A stretch of DNA of 64,000 nt from Heterostelium album PN500 (taxonomy: Eukaryota; Evosea; Eumycetozoa; Acytosteliales; Acytosteliaceae), in NCBI RefSeq assembly GCF_000004825.1, contig NW_008805092.1, forward strand, positions 558,001 through 622,000, written 5' to 3'. Below are positions 1-11,350 of the stretch, one piece after another. Each line of letters opens with the position of its first letter. Within the stretch, counting starts at the first letter, position 1. The notes beneath the pieces were generated by a model. The model was not told the DNA's origin. It did no database searches and saw only the letters and a list, made by a program, of their open reading frames with translations. The translations under genes were made by a program, and so were the position numbers.

Positions 1-670
1 GAGATGATAACTCCTTTCCAATTATAGGGAGTCGGAAGAGAGAGATAGCAATTAATTCAAGTTGGTTAATGGTTAAACAAATAAATAAAATAAATATTTT
101 TTATTTATATGATCACTAAAAAGGGTTGTTCTATTGACTGATTGATTTATTGACCAGTGAGTACAGGTTGTGGTTTGTAAGGGTAGATTTAATTTAAAAT
201 ATTACAATCAAATTAATTTGATGTAATGATTAGTTTTTTTTTTTTTCTTGTGTCAAAAACCATTCGTGTTTTCCCAAAAGTCTGTAATTATTTTTAATTT
301 TTTAATTGCTAAAATCGTAATAAATCGGTATTAATTATTAACAATCCTTAAGCAAATTGCTATTTAAATTCGACACAGTGCTAATCAACCAACCAAAAGT
401 TAATTAAATGCAAATTTAATAATCATAGGTTAGTTGTTTATTATATAAATATAAATATAAATATAAAAATAGTTTAGTAAACTAATAGACCAACACAACA
501 ACAATAACAATAACAACACAATAGTAGAGTAGAGCAACACAAAAGATCTTTTTGACACGTTTCAATTCAACTAGTTTGTTCGGATTGATCGATCGTTCGT
601 TTTAATTAAGTCATAAGTGTTTGTAATAGATATTATCTAGAGCAAACAAACGAACAAACGACAAACAACT
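1..670. other. Left-edge non-coding region upstream of the ABC1 kinase
   Basis: AT-rich sequence with no credible coding exon on either strand. It ends in a CAA/AAC-rich leader directly before the start codon at 671, typical of dictyostelid 5' flanks. It presumably holds the promoter and 5' UTR of the ABC1-family kinase. No RNA gene or repeat family is recognised. Confidence 0.6.
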
Positions 671-3600
671 ATGCTAAGAGTTGCCCAAATAAATAAGTCA
701 GTGTCGACACTGCTGTTGAATTTCAATTCGATTTCACCGACGATCGGTGGTGTCATTGCCAACAGTGTCAATGCAACACGTGGATCACAGGTTGTCTCTA
801 TTTGCAATGTTGATACTGCTGTTGCTGCTTCAGCTTTCAGTAGTAGCAGTAGCGGTAGCAGTAGCAGTAGAAGTTATAGTAGTGCTAATGCAGTGCATTC
901 CTCAAATCCAAGAGTGAGGTCAACCGTCAAACCATATCGTCGTGGTGGAAAAAAATTTAGAAAAGAATTAAATAATAATAACAACATCAGCAGCAGCAAC
1001 AGCAGAATTAGTAGTAGTAGTAGTAGAAACAATGAAGTAATTATTAATGAAAGTAATAATATTAATAACAACAAAAGTGATCCGTACTCAGTAGTAGATA
1101 ATATTATTAATAAATATAAAGATGATAATAGATTTATTATGAATGAAGAGGAGGATTTCGATTTGGATTTTAAAAAGTTGGATGGTGCTGGTGATGGTGA
1201 TGGCGATGATGTTGTTACTGTAGATACTATAACACCGGAACATGGTACAGAGAATGAGAAGAAACAACGTAGCAGTCTATATCCTAGAATCAAGAGGAAC
1301 TACTTGGAGATGCAAAAGTTGGTGTATCAATTTAAATTAACCGATCCACTCTTTGTGCACAATAAGAATGTCAAAAGCATGTGGGATGCCGTCAGATTAT
1401 CTCCTACCACTGAATTAAGTATATCGGAATCTGATATCGAGCAGATTGAATCGTATATACATTCAAAACAATCGCTACTCAATCAGAAACCATCAGAGAA
1501 TCAACAACAACAACAACAGCAACAACAGAATACAACAGCTACAACAACAGCTACAACAACAGCTACAACAACAACACCAAAAACTCTTTTGGTTACACCA
1601 CCAAGTAAAACAGAACAACAAGCCAAACAAGAAGAACAAGAAGTACAACGACTGAAAAGAGAAGCTGAGAAGCTAAAGAGAGAGGAAGAAGAGAAACAAA
1701 AGTTAGAGAGACAAAGAGCATTCCTCGAGGAGCAACAACGAAAAGAACAACAACGAAAAGAACAACAACTGAAAGAGCAACAACTGAGAGAACAACAACT
1801 TAAAGATCAACAGCTCAAGGAGCAGCAACTTAAAGAGAAGCAAGCTAAAGAGCAACAGTTAAGAGAGCAACAACAACTCCAACAACAACAGCAACAACAA
1901 CAACAGCAACAACAACAACAGCAACAACAACAACAACAACTTAAAGAACAACAACAACTAGAGAAGCAAGCTAAAGAACAACAGACAAGAGAACAACAAC
2001 ACCAAAACAAAGAAAAACAAAAACAGCAATTCATACATGCACTAAAACAACAAGTAAAAGAAAGAGAGAACTCTGGAGATGATGGCACTGCTGGTAGTGC
2101 CGAGCGACCAAAATCAAAGTTTGTTGTTGATAGGGCAGTTAAAAGATACCCAACATCTTTGAATAGCAAGACATATTTGCAACCGTCATATGTCATCGCT
2201 GGAAAAGCAACGCTATTCCGTCAAGATACCTACGAGAATCTTTTATCTAAAAAATTAATATTAGAAGATGATTCAAGTAGAGGTAATCCTGTTGTAGATT
2301 CTGGATTTAACAACAACAATAATAACAATAACAATAATAATAATAATAATAATAATAACGATTATCAAAACGATCAACATCAATCATCATCGTCATCATC
2401 TTCATCATCAACAGTATCATCGATTTTCAACTTTAGAAACTTGGTGATTCTCGCTGTCATCTCTGGTGGTGCATACATCTACAACAACGATGATTTCATA
2501 AAGAAACTATTAGATAGTAGTAATGTTCGTTCTGCCAGAGTATTATTAACTGTATGTCAATTTGATAAATAATAATAATCTATAAGCAAAGCTGTTGTGT
2601 ATAGTTACTAATTAGTTACTTATTATATAATATAGGGTTTTTATATAACATTCTATTATAAATATTATTTATATGGATTGGAGAGAGGTGATCCAGAGTT
2701 CCACGAACAAATAAAGATTGCTAACAAGTTGGCATCGGAAGCATTGGTCGACTTGTGTAAGAAGAACAAAGGAATCTTTATAAAGTTGGCTCAGATTCTC
2801 TCCTCGTTGGATCATATCTTGCCAACTGAATACATCACTGCACTCTCTGTATTCCAAGATCATGCTCCATACGTTCCATTCACACAGGTTGTTCAACTCT
2901 TTAAAGAAGAGACTGGACTACACCCAGATGATATGTATGACCTATCAACAAACAAACAAACAAACAAAAAAACAAAAAACTAAACTTTGTTTACTAACTG
3001 AACTTAATTTACTTAATTATCATTATTTAGATTCTCTGATTTCCAGAGAGTACCAATTGCAAGTGCATCATTGGCACAAGTTCACAAGGCAAATCTCCAA
3101 ATGCCAAATGGCGAGATACAGGAGGTTGCTGTTAAAGTTCAGTATCCCGACTTGACAGAGCGTTTCGAGCAGGATATTCGTTCGGTCTACAATGTGATGA
3201 TCTACATCAATTGGTTCTTCCCCAAGTTTGAATTCAGCTGGATGCTACCCGAAGCAACCAGTTGTCTGCACCAAGAACTCGACTTTATCAACGAAGCGAG
3301 AAACAGCGAGAAGATTGCATCGCTCTTCACCTACAACAAGCAGCTCTACATTCCAAAGATCCACTGGGACAAGACTACCAAGCGTATCTTGACGATGGAG
3401 TTCATTCACGGTGTGCGTATCGACGACAACAAAGGACTGGAGAAACTCGGAATCAACACTGAGGAACTCTACTATTTGTTCTCCGAGGTGTTTGCCGAGC
3501 AGATTTTCATTCATGGATTCTTGCATAGCGATCCACATCCCGGAAACATTTTGGTGAGAAGAATGGCCAACTCTAGTAAACCTCAGATGGTCCTACTCGA

Positions 3601-4202
3601 TCACGGACTCTACAAGCAGATCGACGAGACCGTAAGAATCAATTTCTGTCATTTCTGGAAATCGATTTGCACCGGTGACATCAAGGGTGGTGAGTACTAC
3701 GCTCGTCAACTCGGTGCCGGTGACTACGCCAAGTATCTCGGAATCCTCCTCAACTTGCGACCAGAGAAATCCAGAGAGAATCTTCGTAATATGAGAAGAG
3801 AACTTGGCGACCAAACACTCACAGCCATCACTGACATCCTCAAGAATCTACCAAAAGAAATATTATTGGTATTGAAAACAAAGTATGTATAAATAATTAT
3901 TATTCTTAATTTTAATTATTAATTGATTGATATTAATATATATTATTTTTAATAAAAACTTTTATTTTAGTAATCTTATAAGACAAATTACAAGTCATTT
4001 TAAGATTGAAAATGGATTTATGTTGATGGCAAAATCATGCATAAAAGGAATCTATCAATCCAATGATATTGTATCTACTTTTAAATATTACTACACATTG
4101 TTAATGTTTAAGGTAACAATCAAACTTGTTACTCTGGCAGCCAAATTTAGTGGAAAACCACTTATTCAACAGCCACAACAACCAATGGCTTTCCCACATT
4201 AA
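671..4202 (+). CDS. ABC1/ADCK-family atypical protein kinase, mitochondrial type, with long Gln-rich N-terminal extension
   Basis: Four exons: 671-2551, 2636-2934, 3031-3882 and 3971-4202, giving about 1087 residues. Exon 2 opens in frame right after a TAG acceptor, and every join keeps the ABC1 similarity. ABC1 kinases (UbiB/COQ8/ADCK) are ATP-binding atypical kinases tied to mitochondrial lipid and coenzyme Q metabolism; this one looks closest to ADCK1. Visible signatures: the KxGQ-type motif reads KLAQ (about residue 678), an Ala/Ser loop VPIASASLAQVH, VAVK (about 763), the catalytic HSDPHPGN (about 891), and LLDHG in place of DFG (about 915). The N-terminus has a basic/hydrophobic start that could be a mitochondrial presequence, then Ser/Asn runs, a Gln/Glu/Lys coiled coil with poly-Gln (about 270-450), and a hydrophobic segment NLVILAVISGGAYIY near 597 that could be a membrane helix. 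D. discoideum names its members abkA-D; I cannot say which is the orthologue. Confidence 0.88.
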
Positions 4203-4767
4203 AAGTTAAATTCAAGATGGAAGAGGAGAGCAAAAGTTAAAATAAACAAGCAACAACAAACTTATTTGTTGTGGTGTAAAAACAACAAAAAAAAAAAACA
4301 AACAACATCACAAAAGAATAGTATATTTTTTTTGCCCCTAAATTAATCAAAACGCACACAATTTTGGGAAATTGTTCATCCTTATTTTTTTTTGTTTTTT
4401 TTGGTTGTTTATTTTTTTTTGTGCACGACGGTCATTAAATGGAGCCAAAATAATCAAAATCCAAAAAATAGGCACAAAACAGATTCTTTTTTTTTTGTTT
4501 AAAATAAAAATATAAAAAAAAGATCAAAACCAAAAAAAAAAAAAAAAACAACAAAATCTTTGTAGGGATATCTATTTTAAAATTTTTTTTTTTTATCTGT
4601 TTTTATTTTAGTTCATTTTTTTTTCAAGATTTATATATGTTTAATTTGATATAGTGTCGTGTAGTAATACAAAAGATTGTAGACAACAGTTTTGATTTTA
4701 TCTACTTTACACATCAACAACAAACAAGAATTAGAAGATACTAGAGCCGAAAAAGAAGAAAAAAAAA
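4203..4767. other. Intergenic region between ABC1 kinase and PTEN-LIM genes
   Basis: Homopolymeric A and T tracts and no open frame of note. It should contain the 3' UTR of the ABC1 kinase and the promoter of the PTEN gene. Nothing else is seen. Confidence 0.6.
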
Positions 4768-6088
4768 ATGGATTTCGTTCGTAAAATGGTATCAAAGAAG
4801 AAGAGAAGATTTGAATGGGGAACATTCGATCTTGATCTCACCTATATCAACGATAGGATCATTGCTATGGGTTTTCCGAGTGAATCAATCGAAGGTCTTT
4901 ATAGAAATAATATGAAAGATGTATGTCGTAATGTCCATTTCTATAGGGATATATCACTAATATTAATAATCCATTCTTTCTGGACAACTTATTGTAGGTA
5001 CAAAGATTCTTTAATACTCTTCATAATGGACATTATAAAGTTTATAATTTGTATGTATTTAAAATTAATAAGATTTAAAGACAAAAAACAAAAATAGATA
5101 AAAACTAATTTGAAAAATTAATTAAAATACATAAAAATAAACAGATGTAGTGAAAGAAAATATTCACATGATAAATTTGCAAACAATGTTTCGGAATATC
5201 CATTCGATGATCATAATCCTCCAGCTTTGGAGGTCATTGTTAAATTCTGTGAGGATGTGGAGAGTTGGCTGGAGGAGCATCCTGAGAATGTCGCTGCCAT
5301 TCACTGTAAAGCCGGAAAGGGAAGAACTGGAACTATGATTGCCTGTTGGCTTCTCTATAACAGATCGTGTCAGACCGGTTCGGAATCGATTAGAATGTTT
5401 GGCAACAAGAGAACACACAATGGCAAAGGTATCACTATCCCGAGCCAAGCGAGATACGTCCGTTACTTTGAAGCACTGCTCCAGTATGGCAAACCGATTC
5501 CACCCGTTCCAAACCATGTCACTAAAATCCTCTCGACAATTCGTATCAATCCACTGCCAAACTTTAATATCTCTGGTGGATGTGAACCATATCTCTCGAT
5601 TGGACAACAAGATAAATCGGTATTCTATACCAAACCAATGGTAAATATCAAAAATATCAAAAATCTATTTTTGGTAACTAACATTTTAAAAAACAACAAA
5701 TAGAAATTAAAAAAGGGAACAACCATTGTTGAGATTGATTGTGGAAATATAATATTGTCAAGTGATGTAAAAATACAATTTTATAATAAGAATTCAAAGG
5801 TATATATATAGAAAAGTTGGATATGTTGTTATATAAACTTAAAAAATTACTAATTGTAATTTATTATCTAATTAACTATAGGGACATATGTTTAGTTTTT
5901 GTTTCCATACTGCTTTTATTGAAGGTTCTAAAATGCATATTAGAAGACAGGAAATCGATAAAGCACACAAAGACTCTACACATAAACATTTCCATCCAAA
6001 TTTTTCGATTGAACTACAGTTTGCAGAAGATCTTGAAGATGAATTCGATGAAATTACATTACAAGATAGTTCTACATCTTCAGATTCA

Positions 6089-6119
<31 letters not shown>

Positions 6120-8347
6120 GTAATCCATTTTCAACAACATTCCAAACTGGTCTTACAAAATTATACAACAATAAGACAACCAATGTTTCCAACAACAACA
6201 ATAACAACAACAACAACAATAGTAATCCATTAGTAAAATCAACCGATCAACAACAACAATCAAAACAAACAGATAACAATAACAATAATAATAACAATAG
6301 CAACAGAGATAGAAATCAATCAATTAAACTATTTACATGTCCAAAATGTAATGAAATGATATATCCAACCGATGTATCACTTAACGACGGTCAGAATAAC
6401 TACCATTGGAGGTGTATGAAGTGTATGAGATGTCAGAAATCACTTTTAAATGAAAGTGATTGTTTATTCCAAGAGAATGGTGATATTCATTGTGCTGGTA
6501 TGTATAATTAACGTAAAATAGTTATATCTATTTTGACAAAAATAATAACCTAACATGTTTATATTTATCTATAAACTAAAGATTGTGCTACGAATAGTGG
6601 ATTTTTCAAGCAATGCAGTGGATGCTCAAAAGTTATAAAGACATCGGATTTTGAAGAGGTTGGTGAACTCATTTTCCACAGATCATGTTTCTGTTGCTCG
6701 GTGTGCTTCAACTACCTCTCGAATCAAGAGTTTATCATTAAAGACAAACTTTTAGAGTGTATCAAGTGTATCGAGAGAGAGAAGAACTTTTATAAAGGAT
6801 TAACCTTGAGCGACAAGGTTATGAAGAATCTGACGTTGGATGATGATAAGTCGACTACAATAAAACCAACAACACAACAACCACAACAACAACAACAACC
6901 AACACCACAACCCATTAAACCTGAAGCAACAATCAATACATCAATAACAAACGATAAACAACAAGAAGAAGAACAACAACAACTAGATGACAATAACAAT
7001 AATTCATTAATAACATGCCAAAAATGTCGGAAGAGTGTTGGATTACGTCCACTTATTTTAGATATTGGTGTATGGCATAAAGTAAGTAGTATTGATATAT
7101 GTTGCAGTTATGTCAATTAATAGATTACTAATCGATTTGATATTATTAATATTGCTACACACTATTAGGATTGCTTTTCATGTATAGAATGTGATAAAGT
7201 AATAGATACCTCTATTTATTATATAAAGAATGAGAAACCAATATGTTGTGACTGTGACAAGAAATTAAATGTATTTATCGTATTTATTTATAAAGAGATA
7301 AAAAGACTTTTGAAACTAATAATTATTATAATTATAATAATATAGAAAATAGATGAATTCTATTGTCATGCATGTAAATTGGTTATTAGTGATGAAGAGA
7401 TGATGGAAGCAATCGGTGAGAAATGGCATGTCGATTGTTTGGTTTGCTCTGTTTGTAGGAGACAGATCGATGGTCCTTTCGGCGATGAGAACGGTACCAT
7501 CTATTGTAAAGAACACTATGAAGAGATCTTTGGTACAAAGTGTACTGCTTGTAATAATATTATTGTCGGTACCTATCTCAAAGTAGTAAGTTATCATAAA
7601 CAAACGAAACAAGTCAACAAACTTATCGAAAACTAACAAAACTATTGTCAACTAAAGAATGGTAAGAATCTACATAGTCGTTGCTTCAAATGTTATATTT
7701 GCGACGATGTATTAGAAGGTGGAAAGTACTACTCTAGAGGCGCCGCAGAAGTCTGTGAGAGGTGTAGACACGTCGAGATTCAAAAGAGAAGAACTCAAAT
7801 TCAATTGATCGGTTCAAGAAACACATTGAATATGAGTAACAATTCAAATTTAAGATTATCAAATAATAATCTTAATAATAGTATTAATAATAGTAATAGT
7901 AATAATAGTAATAATAATAGTAGTAATAATAATTTAAATACATTGACAACACCTTCGATTTTATCGAATAGTAGTGCAGTCTCACCATCTAGCTCACCTT
8001 CACCACCATCGGAATCATATCTTCTCGTCAAGAAACCATCACCTACCAGACAGTCGGTTCGTGTCAATATCAACGATATCAAAGGTGGTTTTGTTAGTGG
8101 ATTCGGTAGCTTCAGTGCACCCGATAAGAAACCAACCGCACAAGTATTCCCATCTTTCCACAGACAAATGCAAAGAATTGTCACCTCCAACAACAACAAT
8201 AATAATAACAATAACAATAATAATAATAATAATAATATTGCTAACAACTCAACACCTACAACATCACCCTTTAGAGCTGCAAGACCCACCAAGAATAACA
8301 CTCTACGAAGAGATTTCTTATCGACACAACAACAACAATATTGCTAA
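4768..8347 (+). CDS. PTEN-type PI(3,4,5)P3 3-phosphatase with C2 domain and five C-terminal LIM domains
   Basis: Nine exons: 4768-4920, 4998-5050, 5145-5640, 5704-5799, 5882-6497, 6582-7081, 7169-7270, 7346-7585 and 7658-8347. They sum to 2946 nt (981 residues) with every phase matching. The N-terminus has the basic PIP2-binding segment and the [17 protein letters not shown] block of PTEN. The P-loop is [10 protein letters not shown] with Cys near 122, identical to active PTEN including both Lys, so PIP3 phosphatase activity is expected. A C2 domain follows (about 190-310, with [11 protein letters not shown] and the FHPNFSIEL end). After an Asn-rich linker come five LIM zinc-binding modules at about 419-475, 483-535, 616-668, 679-735 and 738-795, each with CxxC...HxxCxxCxxC spacing. 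The tail is Asn/Ser-rich. C2 and LIM1 lie in one uninterrupted exon (5882-6497), so the fusion does not depend on a splice guess. A large PTEN homologue (lpten) is known in D. discoideum; I cannot confirm it has this architecture. Confidence 0.88.
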
Positions 8348-8724
8348 CAACAACAACACTAAATACAACAATAGCAAATATAACAAATATATTAATAAAC
8401 TTTATTAATTATCTTATTGTTATTTCTTTATTTAAAAAAACATAAATCAACATGTATTGCATTCATTATTATATTACTATAACTAAACATTATAATAGAC
8501 CACTTAGTAGTATAAATCATTCATTTTTCTAGAAGTTCGAGTGAAAATTGAATTTTTATTTTTTTAAAATTTTTATTTTTATTTTTTTTCGAATAGTGGG
8601 TGTGGGGGTTTGGTGGTGTGAGTTCTGCTCGCCAGTGTCTGTGCCACACAATGCTCTCTACGAGAAAACGAAAAGAATCCTCTACTAAGCTTCATACCTA
8701 TCTCCAAGTGTTATATTATAGAAA
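8348..8724. promoter_or_regulatory. Region upstream of eL37 with a G-rich box
   Basis: Contains the 3' end of the PTEN-LIM transcript and the presumed eL37 promoter. A T-rich stretch is followed at 8596-8620 by a conspicuous G/T-only block (GTGGGTGTGGGGG and GGTGGTGTG). Such G-boxes resemble the GT-rich elements bound by G-box factor in dictyostelids, but no binding can be claimed from sequence. Confidence 0.35.
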
Positions 8725-9177
8725 ATGGTATATATCTTATCTACTTTACATCTACTATGTCTATTTAGTGATATCTAACATATCTTACTCCTACCCTACT
8801 ACTACTACCTACCTATAGACCAAGGGAACATACAGTTTTGGTCGTAGACACACCAAGTCTCACACCCTTTGCAGAAGATGTGGAAACCGTTCATTCCATA
8901 TTCAAAAGAAGACTTGCTCTGGATGTGGATATCCATCTGCTAAGACCAGAAGCTACAACTGGAGTGTTAAGGCTATCAGAAGAAAGACCACCGGTACTGG
9001 TAGAATGAGACACATTAAGGTTGTTCAAAAGAAGTTCAACAGTGGTTTCAGAGAGGGTATGTAGATTATAAAAGAATGAGAGAAGAAATAGTTAGTTTTG
9101 GATATTAATATCGAACATTCAATTCATATTATAACAAAATAGCCCCATTGGTTGTTAAGAAGACCGCCGCCAAGTAA
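8725..9177 (+). CDS. rpl37: Large-subunit ribosomal protein eL37
   Basis: Three exons: 8725-8727 (the ATG alone), 8819-9056 and 9143-9177; 276 nt, 91 residues. Exon 2 begins [20 protein letters not shown] and contains the zinc-ribbon cysteines [10 protein letters not shown] and [10 protein letters not shown], diagnostic of eL37, a cytosolic 60S protein contacting 25-28S rRNA near the exit tunnel. It ends in a basic tail. The start exon is inferred: no in-frame ATG precedes the conserved T-K-G-T, the acceptor CTATAG lies immediately before it, and an ATG abutting a GTATAT donor sits 91 bp upstream. Family length is about 90-97 residues, as here. The final exon joins in phase as [14 protein letters not shown] single-codon first exon is a known arrangement in some ribosomal-protein genes. 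Confidence 0.9.
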
Positions 9178-10137
9178 ATTTATAGCACAATCAAATTGGA
9201 GATAAATAAATAGGATGTTCCACTCTTAAGTCTCCTCTGTAGATTTATTTATTGAAAAAAAACACACACAAAAACATATCGATCGTTAGTTTGGTTACAA
9301 TATTCAGTTTTTTGTAAACTACTTGACAAAAATATGAGTTATTACACGTGGAAATAGCTATTTCATTTCTTCACCTCGCCACAAATTTCCTCTTTATTTC
9401 GATTTTGTAATGTTGTTCGTTCAGTTTGTGAAAATTACTCTCAGTTTAAGGTATTTCACACATATTACACATTTTAAAATGATAGTTTTATTTTTATTTA
9501 TAACAATTTAATTTATTCATTCACTTCTCACTACTTTTTATTGTTTAATTTGTAAATTGTCAGTTTTGTATGAGCTCACACACATATAAAAAAAAAAAAA
9601 GGAAATATTTATTCAGATCTTTAAAAAACAGTTCAGTTTTTTTTTAAATCTAACTACTTTTTTTTTTTTTTTTTTGTTAATTTGTATGTTTAGATTGAAA
9701 TTTAAAGATCCTTGAAAATATGAACATGAGTTGAGTGAATAAAGTAATGAAATAAAAATACTCTTTATTGTTGTTGTTTTGTTTTTTTTTTTTTTTTAAT
9801 GTTTTTTCAGAATCTAACACCACATAAAACAATTCTATTGAATCGGATCTGTCGATCTATCGTGCCTATCAGATGTAAGATGATACTCTTTGGCGTAGAA
9901 CAACCCAACAACAACAACAACTATAAAACACTATAAACCTATGGCACGATCTATGTATATTCTTACCACCATATCCCAAATTACCAAAAAAATTATAGTT
10001 GTTGTTTTTGCATATGCCTCTACTTTTTTCAAGAACCACTACTAAATACACCTTACACCACCCCACATTTAAGTAGAATTTAGAAAAAACAAAATAGCAA
10101 TTTGTAATTGGAATCCAGTTTTCCACTCTCAGTGTAA
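9178..10137. other. Intergenic region downstream of eL37
   Basis: AT-rich with long A and T tracts; holds the eL37 3' UTR. The stretch 9840-10130 is less monotonous. It includes an 8-bp complementary pair (ATCGTGCC at 9859-9866 and GGCACGAT at 9942-9949), so a small structured RNA is possible but unsupported. An open frame on the - strand (9869-10126) shows no family resemblance and is not called. Confidence 0.4.
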
Positions 10138-10402
10138 TGTAAGTATTAAATTATATCATACATTCGAATCGATAGTGGTGCATGTGCCATACCACCTCCA
10201 TTATTATACCATTGCCAACTTTAAGTTGATGATTAAAAAAAAACATTAACAAGAGCATACTGAAACCACATATCATCGCAGTAACACTTATTTAGTTACT
10301 TTAAATATAGATGTTGTTTACTATCTTTTTTGTATACATCTCCTACTTCCTTTGGTTTCTAGTGACCTTTCCAATTTACAATTTACTTATTTTATTATTT
10401 TT
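10138..10402 (+). repeat. Dispersed 265-bp repeat, copy A (identical to 51582-51846)
   Basis: This segment is, by eye, identical base for base to 51582-51846, in the same orientation 41,444 bp away, and the flanks diverge abruptly on both sides. It starts TGTAAGTATTAAATTATATC and ends in a TTATTTTATTATTTTT run. It has no open frame. An imperfect hairpin (GTGGTGCA TG TGCCATACCAC) lies near 10176. It matches no tRNA, 5S, U-snRNA or SRP RNA hallmark I know. Strand is arbitrary. Confidence 0.85.
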
Positions 10403-11350
10403 TTTTATCAATTAATAATTTTTATAAATCTTTTTTAATAAATAATATTTATAATTAATAATCTAATCAAAAATATTTTATTATAATACTTTACCAACTT
10501 CTCTTTTAGTTAAAAACCATCAAACTCTTTAAAATAGTAAGTAAAATAATGAAAATCTATTATTAAATCTCAAAGTTTTACTAGTTTCTCTTTGCACTTT
10601 GCACTTTGCTCTTTCCACTTTGTTTTACAATAAGCTATAAATGTGTATCGCAAACCCAACAAAACACAAATTAGTGGGTTATCACCATATTATTATGTAT
10701 CTATATCGTTCAATTGTTTGTGTTTCTTTTGTCGATGCCCGAAATATATATTTATTATCGATCGTTTTTATTATAATAATAAATAAACTCCTATCTTTCT
10801 AATTGTTATTTTTGTACTACTGCCAAGTTTGCATAAACATGGTTTGCCCCAACCTTTGAGGTGTTGATTGTAGATGAACTTAAATCAGCGCTATTTCAAA
10901 GTTTGGAAAGTTTTTGTAACAATTGCATAGCCTGGTGTTGGTTTTTGTTAAAAATAAAAAAAAATCATTGTTGGGTTTCAAAATAATGATCATCGATAAA
11001 CTCCTCTCTATTAATATAATAGAATATCTATCTGGTCCACCCATTGATGATTTTTGTTGTTTTTATTTATTTTTTGTGATAAATTAAGCCCATGTCTCAC
11101 TCTATATCATATCTCTAAAAAAGATCTTTTACAAATTGAGTAAAACACTCTTTTACTTGTTGCTGTGTTTGTGTGTGGTTATATATTATCTTAACATCTT
11201 ATAACAGTGAGAAATTGGTCAAAAGTGTAGCAATAAAATGTATGTGAATCAATATCATGTTGTTTTTGTTTTCACATAATCATCAACCAGCTAGTTTTTA
11301 TTTTTCTCATCTATTCCATCCAAAAAAAAACAATCGATTGATGATGTTTT
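10403..11350. other. AT-rich intergenic region
   Basis: No coding potential. Mixed composition without the strong C-over-G strand bias seen further right. A slightly GC-richer patch near 10840-10950 shows nothing recognisable. Confidence 0.5.

Noticed and set aside
874-1293. Open frame on - strand opposite the ABC1 kinase N-terminus
   Set aside because: Leu/Ser-rich mirror of Asn/Ser repeats; shadow of the real + strand exon.
1500-1960. CRISPR-like or VNTR array in CAA repeats
   Set aside because: These are in-frame Gln codons of the ABC1 kinase exon; no spacer structure.
9869-10126. 85-codon - strand frame near the 265-bp repeat
   Set aside because: Composition looks non-repetitive, but there is no similarity, no splice context and a Cys run from CAA repeats.
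10138-10402. U1 snRNA suggested by ATACTTAC on the - strand of the 265-bp repeat
   Set aside because: The motif is at the 3' end of that strand and not followed by CTGG; no Sm site or U1 stem-loops in order.
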